This document shows, in pieces, positions 18,204 through 26,136 of a stretch of 64,000 bases of DNA. Origin of the DNA: JBHIEE01 sp046760445 (GTDB taxonomy: Bacteria > Acidobacteriota > Aminicenantia > JdFR-78); contig JBHIEE010000001.1 of the NCBI GenBank assembly GCA_046760445.1, forward strand, positions 1 to 64,000, given 5' to 3'. The notes beneath the pieces are model-generated. The model ran no database searches, was not told the origin of the DNA, and saw nothing but the letters and a program-made list of their open reading frames with translations. Position numbers and translations under genes: made by a program. How positions within the stretch are numbered: position 1 is the stretch's first letter; every line of letters starts with the position of its first letter.

Positions 18204-19994
18204 TTATTCAGAAGTATAAATAGTAAGCCTTTCACCAGGATATATTATTTTCCCCTTAATTCCATTCCATTTTTTAAGGGCATTAACGGAGGTATTATAA
18301 ATTCGAGCTATATCATAAAGAGTATCACCTTTTTTAACTACATAAGTTATCATTTTTTTTGAGTTAGAATTTTTTCTTAAAGTTGAAGAAGAATATATCA
18401 CTAATTTTTTGCCAGGATGAATAAGGTCGCTAGGAAGAGCATTCCATATTTTTATTGATCTGACCGACGTCTGATAAACCCTAGCAATTTGATAGAGGGT
18501 TTCTCCTTCTCTAACAGTATGAATTATTTTTGTAGATGAAAGGGGAGTTCTTTTGTAATTTATTCTCGCTCCACTGGGAATGACTAATGCTTGTCCGATT
18601 CTAATTAAAGTTGTTCTTAAATTATTACTGGCCATTATATCAGTTACTCTTATCCCATATCTTCGAGCAATGACTGAAAGATTTTCACCTTTTTTAACAA
18701 TATGATATCTCCATCGCACTCTTTCGCTTGCTGGAATTTTAGAAAACTTAGCTAAAAATTCCTCTTTTTTACCTGCTGGGATTTTTATTTTGTAAATTGA
18801 GAGATAGCTGGAAGTAGTTGATCTTCTTAATTCAGGATTTAGTTCTTTGATTTCTTCCAAGGTGACGCCACAGCATTCAGCAATCACTCTTAAATCAGTG
18901 GGGCTTGGAATAGAGACTTCTTCATATTCTAATAATGGGTCAGGAAAGATATCGAAACCAAATCTAGCTGGGTCTTTAGCAATAAGCATAGCAGCAATAT
19001 ATGCGGGAATATAGTTTTTTGTTTCTCTTTTCAAGTAGCGAGTTTTGGCTAATTCCCAAAAATTTTTCTTGCCAGTCCGTTGGATAGCTCGTTCTATTTT
19101 GCCTTCACCCGCATTGTAAGCAGCCAAAGCTAAATACCAGTCTTTAAATTTATCATATAATTTTTTTAAATGAAGGGCAGCTGCTTTGACTGCTTTGTCA
19201 GGATCGTATCGCTCATCTAACCACCAGTTCCTCGTTAGTCCATATAAAAGTCCAGTCTTATAAATGAACTGCCAGATTCCTCTTGCTTTTGCTCGGCTCA
19301 CTGCACGAGGCTTGAAAGCACTTTCAATTAGAGGCAGATATGCTAAGTCGTCTGGGAGTTGTAACTCTCGGAAAACTTTCTGAAATTTTTCGAGATATCG
19401 TCCTGACCGTTTTATTGCCTCCTCTAAAACTTTTCTCCTCGAAGTCTGATAAATTTTAATAAATGAAAGCACTTCGTTATTGATTACTATGGGAATATTA
19501 TAAGTCACTGAATTCAGCTCCATATCTATTTCTCGAGTTATCTTTATTAATTCTTCCTCGGAAGGGGGAAAAGTAATAATTGAATTAAGGTCATCGATCG
19601 GGGCGTCAGAAAAATTATTACTTTCTGAAAAGCCGTCACCTTCTTTAAATGCTTCTAATTCCAAAGAATGAATTTCAGTGACATAGTAATCAAAAGCAGA
19701 CTTTAGCTCAGGATGAGCATTGATTGATAGAAAACTTGTAAGGAAAGTGTCAATACAATGATTGAAATAAATCCTGGCTTGCTCCAGGTGTCCCAGGGAG
19801 TATTCGTTCAATCCTTTTTCATAAAATTTTGTAGCAGTGTCAATTATCTTATTAATTTCTTCCTTATAAATTGTTTTCTTATTTCTTTCTGATTCAGAGA
19901 GAGAAAAACGAGACGAGGAGATAGTGGAAGAAGTTTGACAGGCATAACTTATTAAGAATAGAAGAAAAATTGGATAAAAATATTTTATTTTCAT
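18204..19994 (-). CDS. mltD: MltD-like lytic transglycosylase with three LysM domains
   Basis: Exported enzyme that cleaves peptidoglycan between MurNAc and GlcNAc. A hydrophobic signal ends in S-Y-A-C19, a slightly atypical lipobox. A 200-residue helical region leads to the SLT domain (about 215-345) with catalytic E224 in L-I-E-S-A-F, then G-I-W-Q-F and A-Y-N-A-G-E-G. Three LysM modules follow near 431-475, 489-536 and 550-596. The fold order matches MltD, which usually has two LysM modules. Its start overlaps the MglA-type GTPase stop by 4 bases, coupling wall remodelling to a polarity-type GTPase. Confidence 0.92.
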   Translation of the reverse strand: MKIKYFYPIFLLFLISYACQTSSTISSSRFSLSESERNKKTIYKEEINKIIDTATKFYEKGLNEYSLGHLEQARIYFNHCIDTFLTSFLSINAHPELKSAFDYYVTEIHSLELEAFKEGDGFSESNNFSDAPIDDLNSIITFPPSEEELIKITREIDMELNSVTYNIPIVINNEVLSFIKIYQTSRRKVLEEAIKRSGRYLEKFQKVFRELQLPDDLAYLPLIESAFKPRAVSRAKARGIWQFIYKTGLLYGLTRNWWLDERYDPDKAVKAAALHLKKLYDKFKDWYLALAAYNAGEGKIERAIQRTGKKNFWELAKTRYLKRETKNYIPAYIAAMLIAKDPARFGFDIFPDPLLEYEEVSIPSPTDLRVIAECCGVTLEEIKELNPELRRSTTSSYLSIYKIKIPAGKKEEFLAKFSKIPASERVRWRYHIVKKGENLSVIARRYGIRVTDIMASNNLRTTLIRIGQALVIPSGARINYKRTPLSSTKIIHTVREGETLYQIARVYQTSVRSIKIWNALPSDLIHPGKKLVIYSSSTLRKNSNSKKMITYVVKKGDTLYDIARIYNTSVNALKKWNGIKGKIIYPGERLTIYTSE

Positions 19995-20761
19995 TCCCTT
20001 TTTTTCTTAATAATTGACTCGGAAGTATATTCTTTTATTAAAGATTCAACTTCTTGCTCAAGTTCAGCATCAGACTTCAGTTTTATTTTTTTTATCTTCA
20101 GCGGTTCTTTTTTTTCTTTTTGGGTAAACTCAATTTCTTCTTTTTTAATCACTCTTTTTTCTTTATATTCTTGGATAAATTTCTGTTTTACCAAAGGAAT
20201 AACTAACCGGCCGATTTCTTTCAATGTTTCCAGGACTCCCCAGCCTTGAAGGGCTGAAGCTTCAATATATGGAGAATTTCTTGAGTTTAAAAGACTATTA
20301 AAGGTTTCTACTGGAATCAATCTTTTTAAATCTCGCTTATTGTATTGGAAAACTAGCGGTATCTGAAAGAGATCAGCCTTATATTCTAACAAGTTCTCCC
20401 TTAAGTTATTGAAACTTTCGATATTAGCATCCAAAAGGGGAATCTGGGAGTCAGCAACAAAGACTATTCCGTCTACCCCTTTTAAAATAAGCTTTCTGGA
20501 GGCTTCATAAAACACCTGGCCAGGAACAGTCAGCAGCTGTAGATGAGTTTTAAAGATGTCAATTTGGCCCACTTTTACTGGAAGCAAATCAAAAAAGAAC
20601 GTTCTCTGGATCTCTGTTTCTAAGCAAATTAGTTCTCCTCTCGAGGACTTATCTAATTTTTGATAAATATATTTTAAATTAGTTGTTTTCCCACTTAATC
20701 CAGGGCCATAGTAAACAATTTTAATCGCTACTTGATTAGTCACAGGATTGAAAAAAGCCAT
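19991..20761 (-). CDS. mglA: MglA-type small GTPase with C-terminal extension
   Basis: Ras-like bacterial GTPase. MglA sets cell polarity and motility in Myxococcus, but relatives are widespread with unknown roles. P-loop G-P-G-L-S-G-K-T-T is at residues 19-27. The switch II region reads T-V-P-G-Q, as in MglA, rather than Ras-type D-x-x-G. N-K-R-D gives guanine specificity, and S-A is in the G5 loop. About 60 charged residues follow the GTPase core (from near 195), more than in MglA itself. No MglB/roadblock partner is adjacent. A candidate promoter lies upstream at 20779-20807. Confidence 0.88.
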   Translation of the reverse strand: MAFFNPVTNQVAIKIVYYGPGLSGKTTNLKYIYQKLDKSSRGELICLETEIQRTFFFDLLPVKVGQIDIFKTHLQLLTVPGQVFYEASRKLILKGVDGIVFVADSQIPLLDANIESFNNLRENLLEYKADLFQIPLVFQYNKRDLKRLIPVETFNSLLNSRNSPYIEASALQGWGVLETLKEIGRLVIPLVKQKFIQEYKEKRVIKKEEIEFTQKEKKEPLKIKKIKLKSDAELEQEVESLIKEYTSESIIKKKRE

Positions 20762-20778
20762 TTTTTACCTTTTAAGAG

Positions 20779-20807
20779 AAATAACATATTTATCCTTTCC
20801 TCGTCAA
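20779..20807 (-). promoter_or_regulatory. candidate sigma70-type promoter for mglA
   Basis: Reading the minus strand, TTGACG and TTATTT are separated by 17 bases and lie about 20-45 bases upstream of the mglA start. The -10 box is a poor match, so this is tentative. Confidence 0.35.
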
Positions 20808-20824
20808 GTCTCTATATCAAGGAG

Positions 20825-22015
20825 TTATCTTTCCGGAGATTTACTTTCAGGAAGTATTTCCTTGAAAGCTTTTTTATATTTTTCAACAATTTTTTGCCAG
20901 GAATAGCTTTCTTTTATATATTTAAAACCATTTTCTGCTAATTTTTCTCTTATCCTTTTCTCTCTGAGAAGAAAATGTAAAGCTTGAATAAATTCTTCAC
21001 AGTTTGAATAATAAAGGCCTGCATTGCTTTTAAGACAGTGCTCCATTAGTACAGGACATTTTTTTTGAACTAAGACAGGAGTTCGGCAAGCTAAAGACTC
21101 CAAAAGAGCAATAGAAAAACTTTCCAAGCGAGAAGGATGAACAGTTACTTCAGCATTAACAATTGCTTCAAGCTTCTCGTCTTCAGAAAGAAAACCTAAA
21201 TACCTTATATCCGGATCAGAGGGAAGGTTCATATTTAATTTGCCAATCAATACCAAATGGATAAAAGGATAATTTTTTTTAAACTGAAAATAGCAATCAA
21301 TTAGTTCTTGACATCCTTTTCCTTCATCAATTCGCCCAGCATAAAGAATATAAGGGAAATATAAGCCATGTTTCTTTTTAAAAGATGATTTTTCTAAAGG
21401 GGAGGGAATTCTAATCCCCTTTCCTCCAATAAGTCTGAGTTTATCCTTGATTGAAAAATTCTTTTCGACCAACTCTTTTTCTGCCTGAGTATTAAAGATA
21501 AAACCATCTGGAGTGGAGAAAACTTCTTTCATTAAGTCTAAATACAAAGGAGGTTCGTCATGAGCAAAAGGGACTAAAATCTTTCTTTTCTTGATTTTTT
21601 TTAATCCCCAATAGGTTGGATAATACAGATAGGTAAAAAAAACAACTAAATCAAAGTCTTCTTGTTCTTTCTCTAAGCTTTTTATTAAATCCGGGCATAC
21701 TGGTCCTTGAGCCTCTACCCATCTTGTTTCATCTTGATAAGTATGGGGATTAAAAAATATCCAGTCGGAGAATTTATTGAAAGTTTTTAAATTTCTTTGT
21801 TTTTTAACTTTGTATCTTTTTATGGTTACTCCCTTGAGAATAGTTATGCCTGAAGGATATCTATTTTTCCAGGTTAGATAGTCCTTAGCAGTAGTGGTAT
21901 AAACACTAATCTCTTCTCCTGAAAGAGCTAAATTTTCTGCTACTTCTCGACATAATGATTCACCACCGCCTAAAATTTCTTCTCCATACCGCTGAATGAC
22001 AAAAGCAAGTTTCAT
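20825..22015 (-). CDS. GT4-type glycosyltransferase, paralogue A
   Basis: GT-B fold glycosyltransferase of 396 residues that probably adds a sugar from a nucleotide donor to a surface glycan; donor and acceptor cannot be read from sequence. The N-terminal domain starts F-V-I-Q-R-Y-G and G-G-G-E-S. The C-terminal domain has Y-A-G-R-I-D-E-G-K-G and the E-S-F-S-I-A-L-L-E-S donor-site motif of GT4 enzymes. It is clearly paralogous to the gene at 24173-25345, sharing the start, the T-W-K-N-x-Y-P segment and the pattern around R-S-N-x-G-L-Y-Y. It is the last gene of the glycosyltransferase run. Confidence 0.88.
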   Translation of the reverse strand: MKLAFVIQRYGEEILGGGESLCREVAENLALSGEEISVYTTTAKDYLTWKNRYPSGITILKGVTIKRYKVKKQRNLKTFNKFSDWIFFNPHTYQDETRWVEAQGPVCPDLIKSLEKEQEDFDLVVFFTYLYYPTYWGLKKIKKRKILVPFAHDEPPLYLDLMKEVFSTPDGFIFNTQAEKELVEKNFSIKDKLRLIGGKGIRIPSPLEKSSFKKKHGLYFPYILYAGRIDEGKGCQELIDCYFQFKKNYPFIHLVLIGKLNMNLPSDPDIRYLGFLSEDEKLEAIVNAEVTVHPSRLESFSIALLESLACRTPVLVQKKCPVLMEHCLKSNAGLYYSNCEEFIQALHFLLREKRIREKLAENGFKYIKESYSWQKIVEKYKKAFKEILPESKSPER

Positions 22016-22032
22016 CTTTTACTCTTTTAATT

Positions 22033-23097
22033 TCATAAGTTATTTATGTATTTTATTAGGATTCCTCTTAAATCCTGATTCTTAAATTCTTTCAATCTTT
22101 TTCTTTGATTTGTGATTATCTTTTCCTGGAAATGAGAATTTTTTACTAAGATGTTGATTAATTCAGCAATGTAAGCGATTTCTTTAGTTTTGATTAATAT
22201 TCCAGCCCGGCCTAAGGTATAAGGAACAGCCGTTGAATTGTAAGCGATTATGGGTAAATCAAAAATCATGCTTTCAATTAATGGCAGACAAAAACCTTCG
22301 TGTTCACTTAAGGAAAGAAAAACATCTGAGACTCGGTAAAAAGCAAATAATTCCTCATCCGGGATATGTCCGGTAAATATAATTTCTTCTTCTTTTAAAA
22401 GAAACTCATCGGCTAATCTGACTAAACTATGATAATAAGTTGGAAGAGAGATTGTTTTTCCTACAGGAATAAATCTAACCAAGGGAGAGATGTATTTTTT
22501 ATAATAAAAAACAACTTTTATTATTTCGTCAATTTTTTTATTAGGAACAATCCGTCCAACGAATAAAATATTTACTCGGTCATCATTAAAAAGATTATAG
22601 ATTGAAGGATTTATTGGCTTTTTATACTTGTTAAAGTCAACAAATAAAGAGAAAACTGCTGTGTTCCGATAACCAATGGCATCTAATTCTTGTTTGTTAA
22701 ATTCCGAATCTGCTAAGGCTAAATCAATATAAGAGACTAAAGACTTCAATTGGTTTCTGCCTTCAATGGAGATAAAGCTCATTTCAGAACTATAGTCAAT
22801 AAAGAATTCAGATGGAGTTATATTATGATAAATCATAATTTTTTTTCCAGGGATTCTTTTCACTTCTTCTGTTAAAGGCGAAGGTAGAGCGAAGTGAAAG
22901 ATGACTACATCTGCTTGGGATGGGGTAGGGAACTGGGAAAATAATTCAGCTTCAGGTTTTAATTGCTCATCAATAGTTAAGGAATAAATCTGAGAAGAAA
23001 ATCCGCAAGAATTTAAAATTTTTTTAATATGGAGAGCTGTATCTCCAATGGCATCTCCTTGGTGAAGAGCAGGTAAAAGTTGATCTACTCGTCTCAT
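22033..23097 (-). CDS. GT4-type glycosyltransferase, paralogue B
   Basis: GT-B glycosyltransferase of 354 residues. It opens with H-Q-G-D-A-I-G-D and has I-Y-H-N-I-T-P in the acceptor domain. The donor-domain motifs are F-V-G-R-I-V-P-N-K-K and S-E-H-E-G-F-C-L-P-L-I-E, the E-x7-E signature of GT4. It closely resembles its neighbour at 23106-24170 in length, opening and motif spacing, so the two are a tandem duplication that diverged. Members of this subgroup occur in O-antigen and similar polysaccharide loci, often as mannosyltransferases; substrate here is inferred only. Confidence 0.88.
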   Translation of the reverse strand: MRRVDQLLPALHQGDAIGDTALHIKKILNSCGFSSQIYSLTIDEQLKPEAELFSQFPTPSQADVVIFHFALPSPLTEEVKRIPGKKIMIYHNITPSEFFIDYSSEMSFISIEGRNQLKSLVSYIDLALADSEFNKQELDAIGYRNTAVFSLFVDFNKYKKPINPSIYNLFNDDRVNILFVGRIVPNKKIDEIIKVVFYYKKYISPLVRFIPVGKTISLPTYYHSLVRLADEFLLKEEEIIFTGHIPDEELFAFYRVSDVFLSLSEHEGFCLPLIESMIFDLPIIAYNSTAVPYTLGRAGILIKTKEIAYIAELINILVKNSHFQEKIITNQRKRLKEFKNQDLRGILIKYINNL

Positions 23098-23105
23098 CTT
23101 AATTA

Positions 23106-24170
23106 CTAATCATTTATACTTTTTATATGATTGATTAAAATTTTTCTTAAATTTTCCCGGCTGTATTTTTTCAGAGCTTTTAATTGAGATTGAATTATTT
23201 TCTGCCGGAATTTGTCATCAGTAATGATTAAGTCAATCAAAGCAGCTATTTCATCTAGATTTTTTTTATTAAGGATGATTCCTCCACTGTTCATTGTTTC
23301 TTCGACTGCTCCTGCCGTATAAGCAATAACTGGAATTTTAAGATAAAATGATTCTAAAAGAGGAACACCAAATCCTTCATGTTCGCTCAAACACAGGAAA
23401 ATATCAGCTAATCGATAAAAAGCTACCAGTTCTGGAAACTCAATATGTCCTGTAAAATAGACATTATTTAATTTTAATCGATCAATTAATTCATTAAGAG
23501 TACAAAAATAGCGTTCAAATCCATTATAATCACCAGCCAAGATAAGCTGGGAATTTTTATTGTAATATTTCTGGTAGAGGTAAAAAACTTTAATCAACTC
23601 TTCATATTTTTTATTGGGAATAAGGCGTCCGACAAAAAGAATAGTTGTTCTATCTCGGTCAAATATTTCTTTAACAATCTGATCGCCAGGAATATCAAAT
23701 TTGGAAAAATTCGAAATAATGGGAAGAACACCTGTTTTGCGATATCCTGCTTGTTCTAATTCCTGACGATTAAATTCTGAATCACCCAAGGCTAAATCCA
23801 CTTTATTGATAAATGTTTTTAACTCTAATCTACCCTTGTAACATTCCTTGGCTAAAATTCGATGAGAATCTAAGAAATAATAATAAGGAGTAATGTTGTG
23901 ATAAATTAATATTTTCTTTTCAGGGATGCGAAAGAAGAGTTTTGAAATAGGGGAGCCAATTGAAAAATGAAAAATTACAATATTTTCTGGAGAGCTAAAT
24001 TTGCTATATTCTCGATGATGAATCATAAATTTTGCCATTTTAGGATGATAAAAGTGAGCAAAAATTTTGGACTGATAACCTTCTTCTCTCAGAATTTTTT
24101 GAATTTCTAATGCCTCATCAGATATTGCATCACCATATGATAAAGAGGTAACAAATTGATGAATTTGCAT
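23106..24170 (-). CDS. GT4-type glycosyltransferase, paralogue B'
   Basis: Same length (354 residues) and architecture as the gene immediately downstream. It has S-Y-G-D-A-I-S-D near the start, I-Y-H-N-I-T-P in the first domain, F-V-G-R-L-I-P-N-K-K in the second, and S-E-H-E-G-F-G-V-P-L-L-E at the donor site. Separation from its paralogue is only 8 bases, and from the upstream glycosyltransferase 2 bases. It lies inside the minus-strand unit that starts with the coiled-coil protein at 26044. The biochemical role is probably transfer of a hexose in a surface glycan. Confidence 0.88.
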   Translation of the reverse strand: MQIHQFVTSLSYGDAISDEALEIQKILREEGYQSKIFAHFYHPKMAKFMIHHREYSKFSSPENIVIFHFSIGSPISKLFFRIPEKKILIYHNITPYYYFLDSHRILAKECYKGRLELKTFINKVDLALGDSEFNRQELEQAGYRKTGVLPIISNFSKFDIPGDQIVKEIFDRDRTTILFVGRLIPNKKYEELIKVFYLYQKYYNKNSQLILAGDYNGFERYFCTLNELIDRLKLNNVYFTGHIEFPELVAFYRLADIFLCLSEHEGFGVPLLESFYLKIPVIAYTAGAVEETMNSGGIILNKKNLDEIAALIDLIITDDKFRQKIIQSQLKALKKYSRENLRKILINHIKSIND

Positions 24171-24172
24171 AA

Positions 24173-25345
24173 TTATTTTTTCCTTAACTGGTCAATAATA
24201 GAAAGATATTTATTTTCAATAACATCCCAGGAGTAGTTTTCAACAAAATATTTGTTGCCATTTTTTCCCAAGCTCCTTCTTAATTTGGGAGAAGAAAGCA
24301 AAAGAGCTAAAGTTTCTCTAAATTCGTCATAGTCTTCGTAATAAAGACCTCCATTGCTTCTCAGGCACTGTCCTTTTAGCACCTCACAATTACCATTGGT
24401 TAAGACAGGTTTATTCAAAGCCCAGGCTTCTAAGGTAACCATAGAAAGACTTTCATAAAAAGAAGACATAACCAACAATTGAGCAGCTTCAAGAGCACCA
24501 AACTTGTCTTTCTCCTCTAAAAATCCTAAATGAATTATATTAGGATGAGAAGGGACATTTAAAACAGAAGTCCCGATCAAGACTAACTTAATAGGTGAAT
24601 TTGTTTCTCGAATAAATTTAATAAAATAGTCAAAAAGCTGGAGACACCCTTTATTTTTGTCAATTCTTCCAATGTAAAGAATAAAATCGTCTTTAATTTT
24701 GAATTTTTTTCTAAACTCCTTGCCAGAATAACTAGGAGGAATCTCGACACCGACTCCAACTATATCTCCCAAAATATTTTCATTTCGGGAAAGAGTATTA
24801 ATTATTTTCTTCTCTTCGAATGAATTATAAATAAAAGCCCTCGGTTTTCTAAAGAATTCTCTGAATATTTTCAGGTGAATTACTGGGTCATGTTCAGCAG
24901 TCGGAACTAAAATACTTTTTTCAGGAACTGAGTTTATTCCCCGATAAGAGTGGTAGTAACGATAACTGAAGAAAATAAAGTAATCATATTTCTTTTTATT
25001 CTTCTTGAGGTAACTTATTAAAGAAGGGCAGTAAGGACCTTCCTCTTTTAACCACTTTAACTCGTCCTTTTCTTTATGTTCATTATTTAAAATGAAATCT
25101 TGAATTCTGCCGAATTTTTCTGGATGCCTTTTTTTTAAGACCTTAAATCTTTTCACCGGAATTTCATTAATAAGTTCAAATTTTTGAGGGTAGAAATTTT
25201 TCCAGGTAATATAATCCAATGCTCGGGTGGTAAAAACTTCAATATCAAAGTGTTTTTTCAAATGTTCAGCTACCAGTCGACAGTGATACTCTGCTCCACC
25301 ACTGATTTCTAACCCGTATCTTTGAACAACAAAAGCAATTCTCAT
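24173..25345 (-). CDS. GT4-type glycosyltransferase, paralogue A'
   Basis: GT-B glycosyltransferase of 390 residues, paralogous to the gene at 20825-22015: both open F-V-x-Q-R-Y-G-x-E-I and share T-W-K-N and the S-N-x-G-L-Y-Y block. The donor domain shows Y-I-G-R-I-D-K-N-K-G and E-S-L-S-M-V-T-L-E. It is the first glycosyltransferase in the run. A hairpin repeat (25358-25384) sits 12 bases upstream of the ATG, and its 3' arm CGAAGG is the only Shine-Dalgarno-like stretch, so the start may be weakly or conditionally translated. The ATG is kept because the family N-terminus begins exactly there. Confidence 0.88.
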   Translation of the reverse strand: MRIAFVVQRYGLEISGGAEYHCRLVAEHLKKHFDIEVFTTRALDYITWKNFYPQKFELINEIPVKRFKVLKKRHPEKFGRIQDFILNNEHKEKDELKWLKEEGPYCPSLISYLKKNKKKYDYFIFFSYRYYHSYRGINSVPEKSILVPTAEHDPVIHLKIFREFFRKPRAFIYNSFEEKKIINTLSRNENILGDIVGVGVEIPPSYSGKEFRKKFKIKDDFILYIGRIDKNKGCLQLFDYFIKFIRETNSPIKLVLIGTSVLNVPSHPNIIHLGFLEEKDKFGALEAAQLLVMSSFYESLSMVTLEAWALNKPVLTNGNCEVLKGQCLRSNGGLYYEDYDEFRETLALLLSSPKLRRSLGKNGNKYFVENYSWDVIENKYLSIIDQLRKK

Positions 25346-25354
25346 GTTAGAAGT

Positions 25355-25420
25355 AAGCCTTCGCCCTGAGGCTCAGGCCGAAGGGAAGCTTGAAGCAGGA
25401 GGCAAGAATTTTCTTCCTGA
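25355..25420 (+). repeat. near-perfect two-stem hairpin repeat
   Basis: Bases 25358-25384 form the best copy of the hairpin family: outer arms CCTTCG/CGAAGG and inner arms CCTGAG/CTCAGG pair perfectly, with one unpaired C on each side and a single G at the centre. The flank to 25420 repeats the words GAAGCAGGAGGCAAG seen near the copy at 5821. It fills most of the gap between the coiled-coil gene and the first glycosyltransferase. Confidence 0.8.
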
Positions 25421-25435
25421 TTTTGATTTTTCAAT

Positions 25436-26044
25436 CTATTCCTTACTACTTTTAAATATTGATTTTTCTAAGATTTTTTCTCTTTTTTCTAAAAACTCTA
25501 TCTTATTCTCCAGTGTTCTCATCTTATTTTTCAATCCCTCTTTTTCTACTTTTAACTTGGTCAATTCAGCGACTAAATTGTGAACTAAATTATGAAGAAG
25601 TTTTACATATTCAGCTGTTTTAGCGAGTATTTCGTTTGTTTTAATTAGTCTTTCGTTTGTTTGAGCTAATCTTTCATTGGTATCCACTACTTCCTGATGC
25701 ACAGGTAAAACTAAAGTTTTAATTAGAGGAGATAAAGGAGTCATAATCCGTAGGAGAATTCCTTTTATTCTTTTCTTTAAGGTTATTGGTTGAGGTTTTT
25801 CCTGGGTTATTTCTAATTGTTCAGGTTGAGGATGAATTTTCTTTTCTTGGTATAAATGCTGGGAATAAAAATGGTGAATATCTTGAATATCGGGTAGAGG
25901 GTAAAGTTTCATTTCTTCGATTTCTTTTATTTCTTTATTGGTGACAATGCCCTCTTTTTTCTTTTGTTCAATGCTCTTTTTTATTTTCTCCATAATCTCC
26001 TGAACATTGATTTCATTGTCTTTAATTTCTATAAAATCTACCAT
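25436..26044 (-). CDS. coiled-coil protein, possibly a methyltransferase-less stub
   Basis: A 202-residue protein without catalytic motifs. Residues 1-35 form a charged helix opening with E-I-K-D-N-E-I-N-V-Q-E-I-M. A proline-rich linker and a basic hydrophobic stretch (about 95-120) follow. The C-terminal 80 residues are a long coiled coil whose first part repeats T-N-E-R-L every seven residues. In other bacteria an N-terminus like this precedes a SAM-methyltransferase domain in polysaccharide loci. Here the frame ends after the coiled coil and a hairpin repeat follows. It heads the glycosyltransferase unit, has a good RBS (AAAGGAG) and its own promoter, and may scaffold or measure the glycan. 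Confidence 0.75.
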   Translation of the reverse strand: MVDFIEIKDNEINVQEIMEKIKKSIEQKKKEGIVTNKEIKEIEEMKLYPLPDIQDIHHFYSQHLYQEKKIHPQPEQLEITQEKPQPITLKKRIKGILLRIMTPLSPLIKTLVLPVHQEVVDTNERLAQTNERLIKTNEILAKTAEYVKLLHNLVHNLVAELTKLKVEKEGLKNKMRTLENKIEFLEKREKILEKSIFKSSKE

Positions 26045-26091
26045 TCTTTTTCTCCTTTGCTCACCATGAGCTCTTTTTTGTTGTTGAATAA

Positions 26092-26136
26092 TTTTATAAA
26101 TTTGAGATTAATTTGTCAATTTTGTTGTCAATTTTG
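26092..26136 (-). promoter_or_regulatory. promoter for the glycosyltransferase unit, with tandem 12-base repeat
   Basis: On the minus strand TTGACA and TAAAAT are spaced 16 bases apart, about 50 bases upstream of the coiled-coil gene. The -35 lies inside one of two exact tandem copies of TTGTCAATTTTG (26113-26124 and 26125-26136, plus strand), so TTGACA occurs twice, 12 bases apart. The distal copy overlaps the end of the sulfatase gene. Confidence 0.6.
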
